64,000 nt of DNA from Rhizobium sp. Root483D2 (GTDB lineage: Bacteria > Pseudomonadota > Alphaproteobacteria > Rhizobiales > Rhizobiaceae), in assembly GCF_001426685.1 (NCBI RefSeq), contig NZ_LMFB01000017.1, positions 22,729-86,728 of the forward strand, given 5' to 3'. A model generated the notes under the pieces. It was not told the DNA's origin. It saw nothing but the letters and a program-made list of their open reading frames with translations, and ran no database searches. The number at the start of each line of letters is the position of its first letter. Position 1 is the first letter of the stretch. Of the stretch, positions 1-9,200 are shown one piece after another. Made by a program: the position numbers and the translations under genes.

Positions 1-59
1 GCCCTCTTCCTGACAAAAAATCCTTCCGGCAGAATGCGCCTCATTTATCGTACGAGGCT

Positions 60-521
60 CTAAAGACCGGCTGGCCGTCTGATCTGAAAACCGGTCTTGT
101 CCTGCAAGAACCCGCATCCCCTGTAGAATGCCAGCGTCGCTGCGTCCTTCGAGCCGGTCAGCAGCATGACCTTGTAACAGCCCCGTTGCCAGGCCGACGC
201 GGACGCGTGACGGATCAGCGCCCCCGCATGGCCGCGCTTGCGGTAATCCGCGTGGGTGACGACATTTTCGATCAGCGCATAGGGCGCGCCGCCGCGCGTG
301 AGGTTCGGGATCACCACCAGCGTCACGGAGGAGGTCAGGACGCCGTCCAGGAGGCCGATCAGCACGGTCATGCCGGGCTGGGCTGTGATTGCGGCAAAAC
401 GCTCGATGGCGATATCGGGCGCAATCTCCGGGTCATCCGCATTGAGATGGCGGTAGAGCGCCAGCAAGGCCGGCAGATCGTCCGGTTCTGCCGGGCGGAT
501 GTCGAGGGCGCCTGCTTGCAT
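60..521 (-). CDS. GNAT-family N-acetyltransferase
   Basis: A 153-residue single-domain GNAT protein, expected to move an acetyl group from acetyl-CoA to an unidentified small molecule or protein in the cytoplasm. The N-terminus (IRPAEPDDLPALLALYRHL) is the usual first strand and helix. The acetyl-CoA loop is seen as the YRKRGHAGALIRHA segment near residues 94-107, followed by the LAFYRGCGF element typical of the last helix and strand. The ATG lies 4 bases after the pth stop, so the two are probably co-transcribed and translationally coupled. The substrate cannot be read from the sequence. Confidence 0.85.
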   Translation of the reverse strand: MQAGALDIRPAEPDDLPALLALYRHLNADDPEIAPDIAIERFAAITAQPGMTVLIGLLDGVLTSSVTLVVIPNLTRGGAPYALIENVVTHADYRKRGHAGALIRHASASAWQRGCYKVMLLTGSKDAATLAFYRGCGFLQDKTGFQIRRPAGL

Positions 522-525
522 CTGT

Positions 526-1254
526 CTACTCGTCCTTGTTGCCGAACAGCTTTTTCAGCATGTCGGCCATCGGCCCGGTCGCCGGCAGGATTTTCGGCTG
601 GGCGTTGTTGCGGGCCTGGCGGATATGGGAGTTTCCGGCTGGTTTGGTGGAGGCCGGTTTCGCTGCTGCCGGTTCAGCGTCCGGCTTGCCGCCGGTGGCA
701 AGCGTCAGCTTGTTCAAAAACTGCGAATCCTCCGCTTTCACCAGCATCTCCGCATTGCCGGCAAGCGCCTCCAGCAGCGGCTCCAGCCAAACCTTGTCGG
801 TCTTGGAAAAGTCGCCGAGCACATGATTGTGGACCCTTTCCTTGGATCCGGGATGGCCGATGCCGAGGCGCAGGCGGCGGTATTCGCGGCCGCAATGGGC
901 ATCCAGCGACTTGATGCCGTTATGGCCGCCATGGCCGCCGCCGGTCTTGATCCGCGCCTTGCCCTCGATCAGATCGAGTTCGTCATAGATCGCCAGAATA
1001 TGCTTCGGCTCCAGCTTGTAGAAGCGCATGGCTTCGCCGACGGCCTCGCCCGACAGGTTCATGAAGGTCTGCGGCTTCATCAGCAGCACGCGTTCGCCGC
1101 CGATCTCGCCCTCCGAGATCAGTGCCTTGAATTTTTTCGACCAGGGCGAGAAATTATGGCGCCGCTGGATCGCATCGACGGCCATGAAGCCGATATTGTG
1201 GCGGTTGCCGGCATAGTCGGCGCCGGGATTACCAAGACCTGCGAAAATCAGCAT
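526..1254 (-). CDS. pth: Peptidyl-tRNA hydrolase
   Basis: Cleaves peptidyl-tRNA released from stalled ribosomes so that the tRNA can be recycled. The family signature is clear: [10 protein letters not shown] at the N-terminus, [10 protein letters not shown] with the catalytic His near residue 20, [10 protein letters not shown], and the GHGGHNG segment. At 242 residues it is longer than the roughly 190-residue core. The extra C-terminal 50 or so residues are Ala/Lys/Pro-rich, as in other rhizobial Pth proteins. An in-frame ATG at 1260 is the alternative start; 1254 is preferred because AGAG lies 8 bases before it and the protein then begins with the conserved [11 protein letters not shown]. 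It is followed closely by a GNAT gene on the same strand. Confidence 0.95.
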   Translation of the reverse strand: MLIFAGLGNPGADYAGNRHNIGFMAVDAIQRRHNFSPWSKKFKALISEGEIGGERVLLMKPQTFMNLSGEAVGEAMRFYKLEPKHILAIYDELDLIEGKARIKTGGGHGGHNGIKSLDAHCGREYRRLRLGIGHPGSKERVHNHVLGDFSKTDKVWLEPLLEALAGNAEMLVKAEDSQFLNKLTLATGGKPDAEPAAAKPASTKPAGNSHIRQARNNAQPKILPATGPMADMLKKLFGNKDE

Positions 1255-1370
1255 GGACATATCTCTACAGTCGGACAGACCCGTCTTGCACCGCGTTGTC
1301 ACGCGGATGTCAACCGTCTGGCTGAGGCATGCGCTATTTTATGAGCGGGTTTCGCCGTCGCCTTCTGATA

Positions 1371-2111
1371 TCAGCGGTGCGAGCGAATTCCGTATTTGGC
1401 GAAGATCCGGTCCTGGGTGCCGTCGGCAATGAGCTTTTCCAGCTGCGTCTGCATGCCTTTTACCACTGTATCCGGCAGGGCAAGGTTGCAGGCAAAGCCG
1501 TAGAGCTTGCCCTCAAGCAGGAGGGCGGGTTCGACCGCCTTGCCCTCGTCGCGCATCGCCTCGAAGGTCTTTTCGGAGGTGACCATCAGATCGATGCGGT
1601 CTCCAAGCAGCTTCCTGAGCGTCGTTTCGATATCGGTCGCCAGGTCGATCTTTGGAAAGGCATGGTTCTCGAGAAAGGTGCTGGAGAAATCGCCGCGCTG
1701 CGTTCCGATGGTGAAGCGCTTGGCCTCTTCGATACCGGCGGGATTGATGCCCGAGCCGATCTTGCGCAGCATGACCATGCGATCGACCAGCAGCGGCTCC
1801 ACCCATTTGAAACGCTTGTGCCGCTCCTCGTCATGCCCCGTCGTGAAGGCGCAGGTCCAGGGCTGGCTTTCAGCCAGTGACAGCGCCCGCGCCCAGGGAA
1901 GGATGTCCAGCGCATAGGGCGTGCCGAGCGCCTTCATGATCAGTTCGGCCTGCTCGACGGCGGCGCCGGTGATCACGCCATCCCTGGTGAAATTATAAGG
2001 CGGGTATTCCTCGGTCAGCAAGGTCAGCACTTGCGCATTTACCGCGCCGGCCGTGCAAGACAGAGCCGTGCCCGATAAAAGGAGAGCGAGTGCGAACGCG
2101 ATGTGTTTCAT
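1371..2111 (-). CDS. Periplasmic solute-binding protein, family 3 type, orphan
   Basis: A 246-residue secreted protein. Residues 1-26 form a Sec signal peptide (MKHIAFALALLLSG, then Ala residues ending near VNAQ). The mature part starts LTLLTEEYPPYNF, the opening strand of family 3 polar amino-acid binding proteins, and continues with the EQAELIMKALG helix and the LGDRIDLMVTSE segment. No permease or ATPase gene is nearby. The gene begins 22 bases after a membrane GGDEF-EAL gene on the same strand, with its own GGGAGAA ribosome site. I infer that it may present a ligand to that sensor rather than feed a transporter. The ligand is unknown. Confidence 0.82.
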   Translation of the reverse strand: MKHIAFALALLLSGTALSCTAGAVNAQVLTLLTEEYPPYNFTRDGVITGAAVEQAELIMKALGTPYALDILPWARALSLAESQPWTCAFTTGHDEERHKRFKWVEPLLVDRMVMLRKIGSGINPAGIEEAKRFTIGTQRGDFSSTFLENHAFPKIDLATDIETTLRKLLGDRIDLMVTSEKTFEAMRDEGKAVEPALLLEGKLYGFACNLALPDTVVKGMQTQLEKLIADGTQDRIFAKYGIRSHR

Positions 2112-2133
2112 GTCCGTTCTCCCGTCATGATCG

Positions 2134-4515
2134 TCATGCGAGGCTGGTGGCCTTTGCTTCCGATTCCATTTCCAGCATCAGCAGCATGTTCTCGATCGGC
2201 ATCGGCCGGCTGAAGAGATAGCCCTGGCCATAGTCGAGGCCGAGCTTGCGCAGCAGTTCACACTGCTCCTTGGTCTCGATGCCTTCGGCCACCACGGTGC
2301 AGCCCATCTGGTGGGAGATCGTCCGGATGCCCTTGATCAGCATGCGGCTCTTGCGGCGCACATCGGCCGTCCCGGTCGTCAGGGAGCGGGTGAAGGACTG
2401 ATCGACCTTGACGATATCGACCGGGAACCGGTTGAGATAGCTCAGCGACGAATAGCCTGTGCCGAAATCGTCGAGCGCGATACGGCAGCCGAATTCGCTA
2501 AGCTGCTTCAACACGGCATGCACATCGGGATTGTCGAGCATCAAGACTGCTTCGGTGATCTCGATGACGATGCGGGCCGGCGAGATGTGATGCTTGAGCA
2601 GCAGCGCCGCCAGCTTGTGCGGCAAGGTCTCTTCGAACTGCAGCGGCGAAAAGTTGACGGCGAGATAGGTTGTCTCCGTCCCCTCCAGCTTCGTCAGGCG
2701 GGCGAGGTGGCTGATCGCCTTTTCCAGCACGCGCTCGCCAATGCGGGCGATCGAACCGGTTTCCTCGGCAATGCCGATAATCTTGGCAGGCGGCAATATG
2801 CCCTTTTCCGGGTGGTTCAAGCGCATCAGCGCCTCAAAGCCGGCAATGCGGCCATCGCTGAGGCTGACGATCGGCTGCAGATAGGCTTCGAACCGGTCTT
2901 CCTTGAGGCCGGCCTCGATATTCTGTTCCATTTCATGACGTTCGCGGGCGGTGTCGAGCATGCTGGTATCAAAGAGCAGCATGCCGTTCTTACCGTCGCG
3001 CTTGCGCGCATACATGGCCATGTCGGATTTCAACAGCAGTTCCGCCGCGTTTGCCGCGTGATCCGGATAGAGCGCGATGCCGACGCTGGCGCTGACCGAC
3101 AGTTCGGCACCCTCGACCAGGATCGGCTGGCGCAGGCTGGCGCAGATGCGGTCGCCGATTTCGCTTGCCAGCGCCTCGACATCCTCGGCGCTGACCAGGA
3201 TGGCAAATTCGTCGCCGCCGAGCCGCGACATCGTATCGCTGGGGCGAAGCGTCGTGCGGATACGGGCAACCACCTGGCGCAGCACTTCATCACCGGCAGC
3301 ATGGCCGAAATTGTCGTTGATCCATTTGAAGCGGTCGAGATCGATGAACAGGCAGGCGAGCTGCACCATGGTCTCGTCGGCCTGATGGATGCCCTCGTCG
3401 AGGGCGGCTTCAAAACCCTGGCGGTTGAGAAGGCCGGTCAGGTGATCGGTGATCGCCTGCGCGTGGTTGCGGCTTTCGGCCTGCTTCAGTTCGGTCACGT
3501 CGGTCATGACGGAGAGGGACAGGCCGCCGCGCTCGCCGCTCGCCGCACTTTTCATCTCAAGAATGAGAACGGTCATGGTTTCGCCGTCCGCCCTGATGAA
3601 CGGAACGGTGACTTCGCAGATATTGGCATGGTGGGTGTTGCCGTTGCGGCGGCGTGCCCGGTAGGTTTCGTGCCAGTGCTCGTCGACGAAATCGGTAAAG
3701 ACGCGGCCGATGACGTCGGAGCGGGCATAGCCGGTGGCGGTCAGCCAGTAGTCGCTGACGGCGGTCAGGCAATTGGCGGGATCCAGAGAAAACAGCATGG
3801 AAGGGGTGAGATTGTAGATGTCGGTGGCGCGGCTATGGGCGAGCTTCAGCTCGGTTTCCTCGCGCTCGAGCTTGCTCTGCATCTCGTTGAAATTATGGGC
3901 AAGCGTGCCCATCTCGTCGTCCGAGGTCCAATCGACATGATGGCGCGAGCCGAGCCGGCGCGTGGCCTCGATGGCTGCCGTCAGCCGCATCAGCGGCCGG
4001 ATGACGGTCAGCCGGTTTCCGAGGATGGCCGCCGCAAAGACGATGGCGACGGCGACGATCAGGATGAAGAAGATGCTCAGCTCATCCTTGCTGAAACGCG
4101 ACAAAAGGCCGGGTGTGGCGACCCAGAGTTCCAGAGTGCCGACGGTTTTTTGGCCGTCCTGCGAATTATAGAGAATGTCCCTGGTCAGAACCGTGTGCGG
4201 CAGGCTGGCATCCACGGGACCTTTCGGCAGCGTGACGGAAATCGAGTGGGAACTGTCTTTGACCTGCACGGACATGATGGCGGCATCGCCGATCAGCGAT
4301 TTTGCAATCTGCTCGACACCATCCGTATCGAAATCCCACAGCGGCTTGGCAAGCGCCTGCGCACCGGCCTCCATGAGAACCTGCGTGTTTTGCAGGCTTT
4401 CACGCGCCACGCGTTCCGACGACAGGGTCAAAAACAGCACGATCAAGGGCGCGATGAAGACAAGCATCGCACCGCAGACGATCGCAATAAAACGATTTTC
4501 AACAGAGTGCATCAC
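2134..4515 (-). CDS. Membrane HAMP-PAS-GGDEF-EAL c-di-GMP turnover protein
   Basis: A 793-residue inner-membrane protein predicted to make and/or break cyclic di-GMP. In order it has TM1 (about residues 9-30), a periplasmic domain of about 110 residues, TM2 (about 143-167), a HAMP linker, a PAS segment (NLTPSMLFSLDPANCL), a GGDEF domain and an EAL domain. The GGDEF motif is intact (RLGGDEFAIL, near 433), and so are the EAL motif (FEALMR, near 559), the DDFGTGYSSL loop and the VVAEGIET strand, so both activities are possible. The next gene in the operon is an orphan periplasmic binding protein. This resembles the established NspS-MbaA arrangement of Vibrio, although the binding protein here is of a different family. 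MM at the start leaves a 3-base ambiguity. Confidence 0.93.
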   Translation of the reverse strand: MMHSVENRFIAIVCGAMLVFIAPLIVLFLTLSSERVARESLQNTQVLMEAGAQALAKPLWDFDTDGVEQIAKSLIGDAAIMSVQVKDSSHSISVTLPKGPVDASLPHTVLTRDILYNSQDGQKTVGTLELWVATPGLLSRFSKDELSIFFILIVAVAIVFAAAILGNRLTVIRPLMRLTAAIEATRRLGSRHHVDWTSDDEMGTLAHNFNEMQSKLEREETELKLAHSRATDIYNLTPSMLFSLDPANCLTAVSDYWLTATGYARSDVIGRVFTDFVDEHWHETYRARRRNGNTHHANICEVTVPFIRADGETMTVLILEMKSAASGERGGLSLSVMTDVTELKQAESRNHAQAITDHLTGLLNRQGFEAALDEGIHQADETMVQLACLFIDLDRFKWINDNFGHAAGDEVLRQVVARIRTTLRPSDTMSRLGGDEFAILVSAEDVEALASEIGDRICASLRQPILVEGAELSVSASVGIALYPDHAANAAELLLKSDMAMYARKRDGKNGMLLFDTSMLDTARERHEMEQNIEAGLKEDRFEAYLQPIVSLSDGRIAGFEALMRLNHPEKGILPPAKIIGIAEETGSIARIGERVLEKAISHLARLTKLEGTETTYLAVNFSPLQFEETLPHKLAALLLKHHISPARIVIEITEAVLMLDNPDVHAVLKQLSEFGCRIALDDFGTGYSSLSYLNRFPVDIVKVDQSFTRSLTTGTADVRRKSRMLIKGIRTISHQMGCTVVAEGIETKEQCELLRKLGLDYGQGYLFSRPMPIENMLLMLEMESEAKATSLA

Positions 4516-4694
4516 GCGATGCCCCCGGTTGTGTCACCACTTTCAAGTCTCATTAGGATTCTCGTACACTGAAGCCGGGCAATCCCCCAGCGGACAACAC
4601 ATCACGAAAATCTTAAATGTTGTTGAAACCTTGAGACGAAAATAAGCGAGCGGAAGGACGCCCTTGGGCGGCCGCTAGTGCCTTTGGCAGCAAA

Positions 4695-4723
4695 AAGCCC
4701 GCTTCACCGGGTGAAGCGGGCTT
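4695..4723 (-). terminator. Rho-independent terminator after rplY
   Basis: Perfect hairpin with arms AAGCCCGCTTCACC and GGTGAAGCGGGCTT around a single-base centre. Read on the minus strand, TTTTTG follows at 4695-4690. It lies 27 bases after the rplY stop, so rplY should not read into the GGDEF-EAL gene. Confidence 0.9.
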
Positions 4724-4750
4724 GAAATCCAGGCCGTCAGGCCGGAATCC

Positions 4751-5365
4751 TTATTCGGAAGCGGGTGCTTCTTCTTCTTCTTCTTCCGACGTCCCGCCAG
4801 CCGGCTGCGCGATCGTCGCAATCGTGAAGTCGCGGTCGGCGATAACCGGTGTCGCGTTTTCAGGCAGCGTGATGTTCGAAATGTGGATGCCGTCGCCGAT
4901 CTTCAGGCCCGACAGGTCGGCCGTCAGGAACTCCGGAATGTCGTCGGCCGGAACAACCAGTTCGACTTCGTGACGAACGATGTTCAGAACGCCGCCGATC
5001 TTGATGCCCGGGGACTTTTCTTCGTTGACGAAGTGAACCGGAACTTCAACGGTAACGACGCTGCCCTTCGAAACGCGAAGGAAATCGACATGCATGGTGA
5101 AGTCACGGACCGGATCCAGCTGGTAGTCCTTCGGCAGGACGCGGATCTTCTCGCCGCCAACGTCGATCGTGGCGATGGTGGTCATGAAACCACCGGCGTG
5201 AATCTTCTTGGTAACTTCCTTCGTGGAGAGGGCGATGGAAATCGGAGCCTGCTTGTCACCATAGATGACTGCAGGAATAAGACCGTTGCGGCGAAGTTCA
5301 CGGGAGGACCCCTTACCAACCCGTTCGCGCGTTTCGGCCTTGAGCTCATAGGATGCGTGGCTCAT
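4751..5365 (-). CDS. rplY: 50S ribosomal protein L25 (CTC/TL5 type)
   Basis: Binds 5S rRNA in the large ribosomal subunit. At 204 residues this is the long general-stress CTC form: an N-terminal L25 domain ([20 protein letters not shown]) plus a C-terminal beta domain, ending in an acidic tail with a run of seven Glu. The start at 5365 is chosen because AGAAAGG lies about 8 bases upstream and the protein begins [10 protein letters not shown], as in the family; an upstream in-frame extension has no family character. A strong terminator follows. In rhizobia rplY and pth are often neighbours; here a binding-protein/GGDEF-EAL pair lies between them. Confidence 0.96.
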   Translation of the reverse strand: MSHASYELKAETRERVGKGSSRELRRNGLIPAVIYGDKQAPISIALSTKEVTKKIHAGGFMTTIATIDVGGEKIRVLPKDYQLDPVRDFTMHVDFLRVSKGSVVTVEVPVHFVNEEKSPGIKIGGVLNIVRHEVELVVPADDIPEFLTADLSGLKIGDGIHISNITLPENATPVIADRDFTIATIAQPAGGTSEEEEEEAPASE

Positions 5366-5708
5366 GGTCTTAACCTTTCTGGTGTTTTTGGAGAGCTCAT
5401 CCGGCAATTTGCAAAGACAGGATGAACCGAGACGTTTGACCGTCTCATCCGCGTTTGCCTCCAAGGGTGTCTGCGCGGACGCGCGTCCATAACCGAGAAC
5501 GCCCGCAATTGCAAGTAAAGCCGGGTTTTGCGGCACAAACGGATAATTCGTTTGAAAACCCGCCCAAAGGTAGCATTGCAACTCGACCTGCACGCGCAGC
5601 GTGATACCCTACAGAACTTGATAACCGTCGAATCAATGAAAACACGCGATGTTAATCTCTTTTTATTCTTGCATGGCAAATTGCGCCCACGTTTAAATCA
5701 GGTGTTCC
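5366..5708. promoter_or_regulatory. Divergent promoter region rplY / MHYT gene
   Basis: This is 343 bases without a gene. For the rightward gene I see TTGCAT at 5669-5674 and TTTAAA at 5692-5697, 17 bases apart and about 11 bases before the ATG, so the leader would be very short. For rplY, a minus-strand CTTGCA followed by GTTATG with about 17-base spacing (roughly 5485-5515) is a weak candidate. Nothing else was recognised. Confidence 0.4.
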
Positions 5709-7802
5709 ATGATCAAGGTCCTCTCCTGCATCGCCATTGACCATCATTACGGTCTGCTGGCGCTTGCAACTCTCGTCTGCATTCTCGGCTCTGTCCTGAC
5801 CATGCGGCTGTTTGCCCGTGTCCGGCGCACGGTCGGCGTGCAGAAGCTGAACTGGCTGTTTCTGGGCGGAACCATTGGCGGCTCGACGATCTGGACGACA
5901 CATTTCATCGCCATGCTGAGTTTCAGGCCCTCGCTGCCGCATGCTTACGAGCCGATCCTGACCCTGGTATCGCTGGGTGCTGCGATCGTCATCACGACAT
6001 TGGGCTTTTCGGTCACGGCCATGCGCAAGACGGGTCCGGCCATCGAGCTGGGCGGCGCAATCGTCGGCGCGGGCATCGCCATCATGCATTACATGGGCAT
6101 GATGGCCTATCAGATCGGCGGTCGGGTGGAATGGGATTTCACCTATTATGCCGCGTCCATTCTTCTGGGCGTCGGTTTCGGCGCCCTGGCCACCAGCCGG
6201 GTTGCGCGCCCGGTCACGCGGTTTTGCAAATATGGCGGCGCCATTGCGCTTATTCTTGCGATCGTCAGCATGCATTTCACCGGCATGGCGGCCATCACCA
6301 TCATTCCCGATCCGATGATCCAGCCCTCGGCGGCTCTCATCCCCGACAATCTGCTGATCATCATGGTCATGGCGATGATGTGCCTGATGCTCGGCCTTGG
6401 CGCCTCGACCTATATTATTGACCTGCATTCCAGCCATCTGGCCGCCGAACGGTTCCGCCACCTGTCGCTGCACGATCCGCTGACGGCCCTGCCGAACCGG
6501 GTTGCCTTCGGCGAACATCTGGACGACATCATCCGGCGGCAGAAGGACGATACGGCCCGCGTTGCGGTGCTGTCCTTCGATCTGGACCGGTTCAAGGATG
6601 TCAACGACGTCCACGGGCATGCGGCCGGCGATGCGGTTTTGCGGACGATTTCCGGACGCATGGCCAAGGTTCTGGGGGACGGCGAATATGTCGCCCGCAT
6701 CGGCGGCGACGAATTCGTGGCGCTGACGTCCAATTTCTTCATGAAAAGCGATGCCAAGGCATTTGCCGCGCGGTTGGTTGCCGAGATCGGCAAGCCCGTC
6801 GAGTGGCAGGGCGCGACGCTTCTGGTCGGGACCAGCGTCGGCATCTCGCTGTTTCCCGTCAATGCCCGCACGCCGGAGGAGCTTTTGGCGCAGGCGGATC
6901 TTGCCATGTACCGCGCCAAGGCCGCCGGCTCGAACTCAATCCGGTTCTACGAGCCCTCGATGGACGATGCGGCCCGCAGCCGCAGCGTGCTGGCCATGGA
7001 TATGCGCCAGGGGATCGAACGCAACGAATTCGAACTCTATTATCAATATCAGAACAACTCTCTGACGCGCGACGTCATCGGATTTGAAGTGCTGTTGCGC
7101 TGGAAACATCCGGTGCGCGGCATGGTGCCGCCGATGGAGTTTATCCCGATCGCCGAGAAGAACGGCTTCATCCACGAACTCGGTGACTGGGTGATTTTGA
7201 ATGCCTGCCGCCAGGCGGCGTCCTGGGATAATCCCATCAAGATCGCCGTCAATGTCGCACCCGCGCAGCTCGCCGATACGAATTTCCCCACCCGTGTCAG
7301 TGAAATCCTGAAGGAAACCGGGCTCGACGCCGGCCGTCTCGAACTGGAGATCACCGAATCCGGCATCATCGCCGACCAGCAGCATGCGCTTCACATCATC
7401 CGTCAGCTGAAGCTGCTCGGCGTCAAGATCGCCATGGACGACTATGGAACCGGCTATTCGTCGCTCTCGACCCTGCAGAACTTCCCGTTCGACAAGATCA
7501 AGATCGACCGCGCTTTCATCGATGGCGTCACCAGCAACCGGCAATCGGCTGCGATCGTCCGCTCGACCATCATTCTCGCCCAGAGCCTGGATATCCCGGT
7601 GCTGGCCGAAGGGGTGGAGAACGAGGAACATATGGATTTCCTGCGCAGCGAAGGCTGCCTGCAGGTGCAGGGATATCTGTTTGGAAAGCCGATGCCGCTG
7701 AGCGCGATCGATCATGTCGTCAACAATACGCAGCCGGTGATCGCAGCCCCGGTGCCAGCGGATGATGACGCCGTGCGGGGCGGGCAGTCCGAAGCGGCCT
7801 GA
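5709..7802 (+). CDS. MHYT-GGDEF-EAL c-di-GMP signalling protein
   Basis: A 697-residue membrane protein. The first 240 residues are a seven-helix MHYT sensor with the repeated His-Met signatures THFIAML, MHYMGMM and MHFTGMA, which are proposed in this family to bind a metal and sense a diatomic gas or redox state. A GGDEF domain follows with an intact RIGGDEFVAL (near residue 332), then an EAL domain in which the signature is EVLLR (near 460) instead of EALLR. The other EAL landmarks, MDDYGTGYSSL and VLAEGVEN, are conserved. Since the general motif is ExLxR, hydrolase activity is still possible. The gene is convergent with the BenE-like gene, with 6 bases between stops. The start codon is the first ATG of the frame. 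Confidence 0.93.
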   Translation: MIKVLSCIAIDHHYGLLALATLVCILGSVLTMRLFARVRRTVGVQKLNWLFLGGTIGGSTIWTTHFIAMLSFRPSLPHAYEPILTLVSLGAAIVITTLGFSVTAMRKTGPAIELGGAIVGAGIAIMHYMGMMAYQIGGRVEWDFTYYAASILLGVGFGALATSRVARPVTRFCKYGGAIALILAIVSMHFTGMAAITIIPDPMIQPSAALIPDNLLIIMVMAMMCLMLGLGASTYIIDLHSSHLAAERFRHLSLHDPLTALPNRVAFGEHLDDIIRRQKDDTARVAVLSFDLDRFKDVNDVHGHAAGDAVLRTISGRMAKVLGDGEYVARIGGDEFVALTSNFFMKSDAKAFAARLVAEIGKPVEWQGATLLVGTSVGISLFPVNARTPEELLAQADLAMYRAKAAGSNSIRFYEPSMDDAARSRSVLAMDMRQGIERNEFELYYQYQNNSLTRDVIGFEVLLRWKHPVRGMVPPMEFIPIAEKNGFIHELGDWVILNACRQAASWDNPIKIAVNVAPAQLADTNFPTRVSEILKETGLDAGRLELEITESGIIADQQHALHIIRQLKLLGVKIAMDDYGTGYSSLSTLQNFPFDKIKIDRAFIDGVTSNRQSAAIVRSTIILAQSLDIPVLAEGVENEEHMDFLRSEGCLQVQGYLFGKPMPLSAIDHVVNNTQPVIAAPVPADDDAVRGGQSEAA

Positions 7803-7808
7803 GGCCCG

Positions 7809-8987
7809 TCAGCGTGATTTGGTGAAGCGGGCGAGAGCCAGCATCAGTCCCCCCGCCAGCAAACCCCAGAATGCGCCGGAGACGCCTGCGAAACTGACCC
7901 CGGATGCGGTGACCAGAAATGTCACGGCGGCGGCCTCGCGGCCGTCTGCCTCCTTGAAGGCGGCCATGGCAGATCCGGCAAAGGCGCTGATCAGGGCAAG
8001 GCCTGCGACGGCCTGGATCAGGACTGGCGGCGCAAGGCTGACGAAGGCCGTCACCGTCGCCGCCAGAAGTCCGAAGACGATATAGCCGGCACCGGCAACG
8101 ATTGCCGACCAGTAACGCCGGGCCGGATCGCGATGTGCGTCTTCGCCCGCGCACATGGCAGCGGTGATTGCCGCCAGATTGACGGCATGGCCGCCGAACG
8201 GGGCGCTGAGGACCGAAAAGAGGCCCGTGGCGGCAAAGAGCGGCCCCGGCTGCGGCTCGTAGCCGTTGACCTTCAACACGGCAATGCCCGGAATGTTCTG
8301 GGATGCCATGGTGACGATGAACAGCGGCAGGCCGATGCTGACGAGGCCCGCGACCGTGAACGCCGGCGTGACCCATTCGATATGCGGCACCAGCGTTGTC
8401 GAAAGCCGCGTCATCGCATCGGCCGGCATCTCGACCCCGAAGGCCAGCACCAGAATGAAGGCGAGAAGAGCGGCGGGCACGGCAAACAGCCGGTTGATAC
8501 TGCCGACGACGGCCCAGGCGAGCACGATCGGCAGGCCGAACAGCGGATTGAACGCGATGGCCTTGACCGGCGCAAAGCACAGCCCGATCAGCACCCCCGC
8601 CAGCATCGCATTGGCGAGAGCCGCCGGGATCGCGGCAACGGCCCGGCCCAGCGGTTTCCACAGGCCGGCAACGACGATCAGTGCGCCGCAGATCAGGAAG
8701 CCGCCGACTGCCGTGTTGAAGCCACCGGCCACGGCGCCGGAACTTGCGAGCAATGCACCGCCCGGGGTCGACCAGGCAATGGAGACCGGCATGCGCGTGG
8801 CAAGGCTGAGCACGATCGCGCACACGCCCATCGCCACCGACAGTGCCATCAGGCCGGACGCCGCCTGCGCCTCGCTTGCGCCAACGCCGGTCAGTCCGTG
8901 CAGCACGACGGCAAAGGAACTGGCAAAGCCGACAAACGCGGTGAGCAGGCCCATGAACAGGCTCTGAAGGGAGAAGTCACGTAACAT
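7809..8987 (-). CDS. BenE-family benzoate/H+ symporter-like transporter
   Basis: A 392-residue integral membrane protein with about 12 hydrophobic segments. It begins MLRDFSLQSLFMGLLTAFVG and contains SIAWSTPGGALL near residue 75 and GGHAVNLAAITAA near 270; together these are the hallmark of BenE transporters. BenE imports benzoate or related aromatic acids with protons, but no aromatic ring-degradation genes are nearby, so the true substrate is uncertain. The start at 8987 begins the family-like N-terminus; the frame stays open far upstream but that part overlaps the divergent regulator gene. It is divergent from the GAF-Fis regulator, sharing a 213-base promoter region. Confidence 0.87.
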   Translation of the reverse strand: MLRDFSLQSLFMGLLTAFVGFASSFAVVLHGLTGVGASEAQAASGLMALSVAMGVCAIVLSLATRMPVSIAWSTPGGALLASSGAVAGGFNTAVGGFLICGALIVVAGLWKPLGRAVAAIPAALANAMLAGVLIGLCFAPVKAIAFNPLFGLPIVLAWAVVGSINRLFAVPAALLAFILVLAFGVEMPADAMTRLSTTLVPHIEWVTPAFTVAGLVSIGLPLFIVTMASQNIPGIAVLKVNGYEPQPGPLFAATGLFSVLSAPFGGHAVNLAAITAAMCAGEDAHRDPARRYWSAIVAGAGYIVFGLLAATVTAFVSLAPPVLIQAVAGLALISAFAGSAMAAFKEADGREAAAVTFLVTASGVSFAGVSGAFWGLLAGGLMLALARFTKSR

Positions 8988-9200
8988 TGCGCGGGGACCA
9001 TGCTGGATGCGGGAATTTCGATCAGACGATTTGCCTATCATATCGTCATATTCGTGCAATAGCATGGACCTTGCACCGCCGGTCATCGGGTCCTGACGCG
9101 TCTTTGACCTTTGTCCAACTGGACGCCTGTCATCGAACCTTGATATTGCTGCCTTTGCATCTATGATGAGGTTTGCGTCTGCCCTCAGGGAGGAGAGCCG

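Noticed and set aside
2311-4572. A plus-strand frame of about 750 codons opposite the GGDEF-EAL gene
   Set aside because: Same cause; composition is typical of antisense frames and the GGDEF and EAL motifs are on the minus strand.
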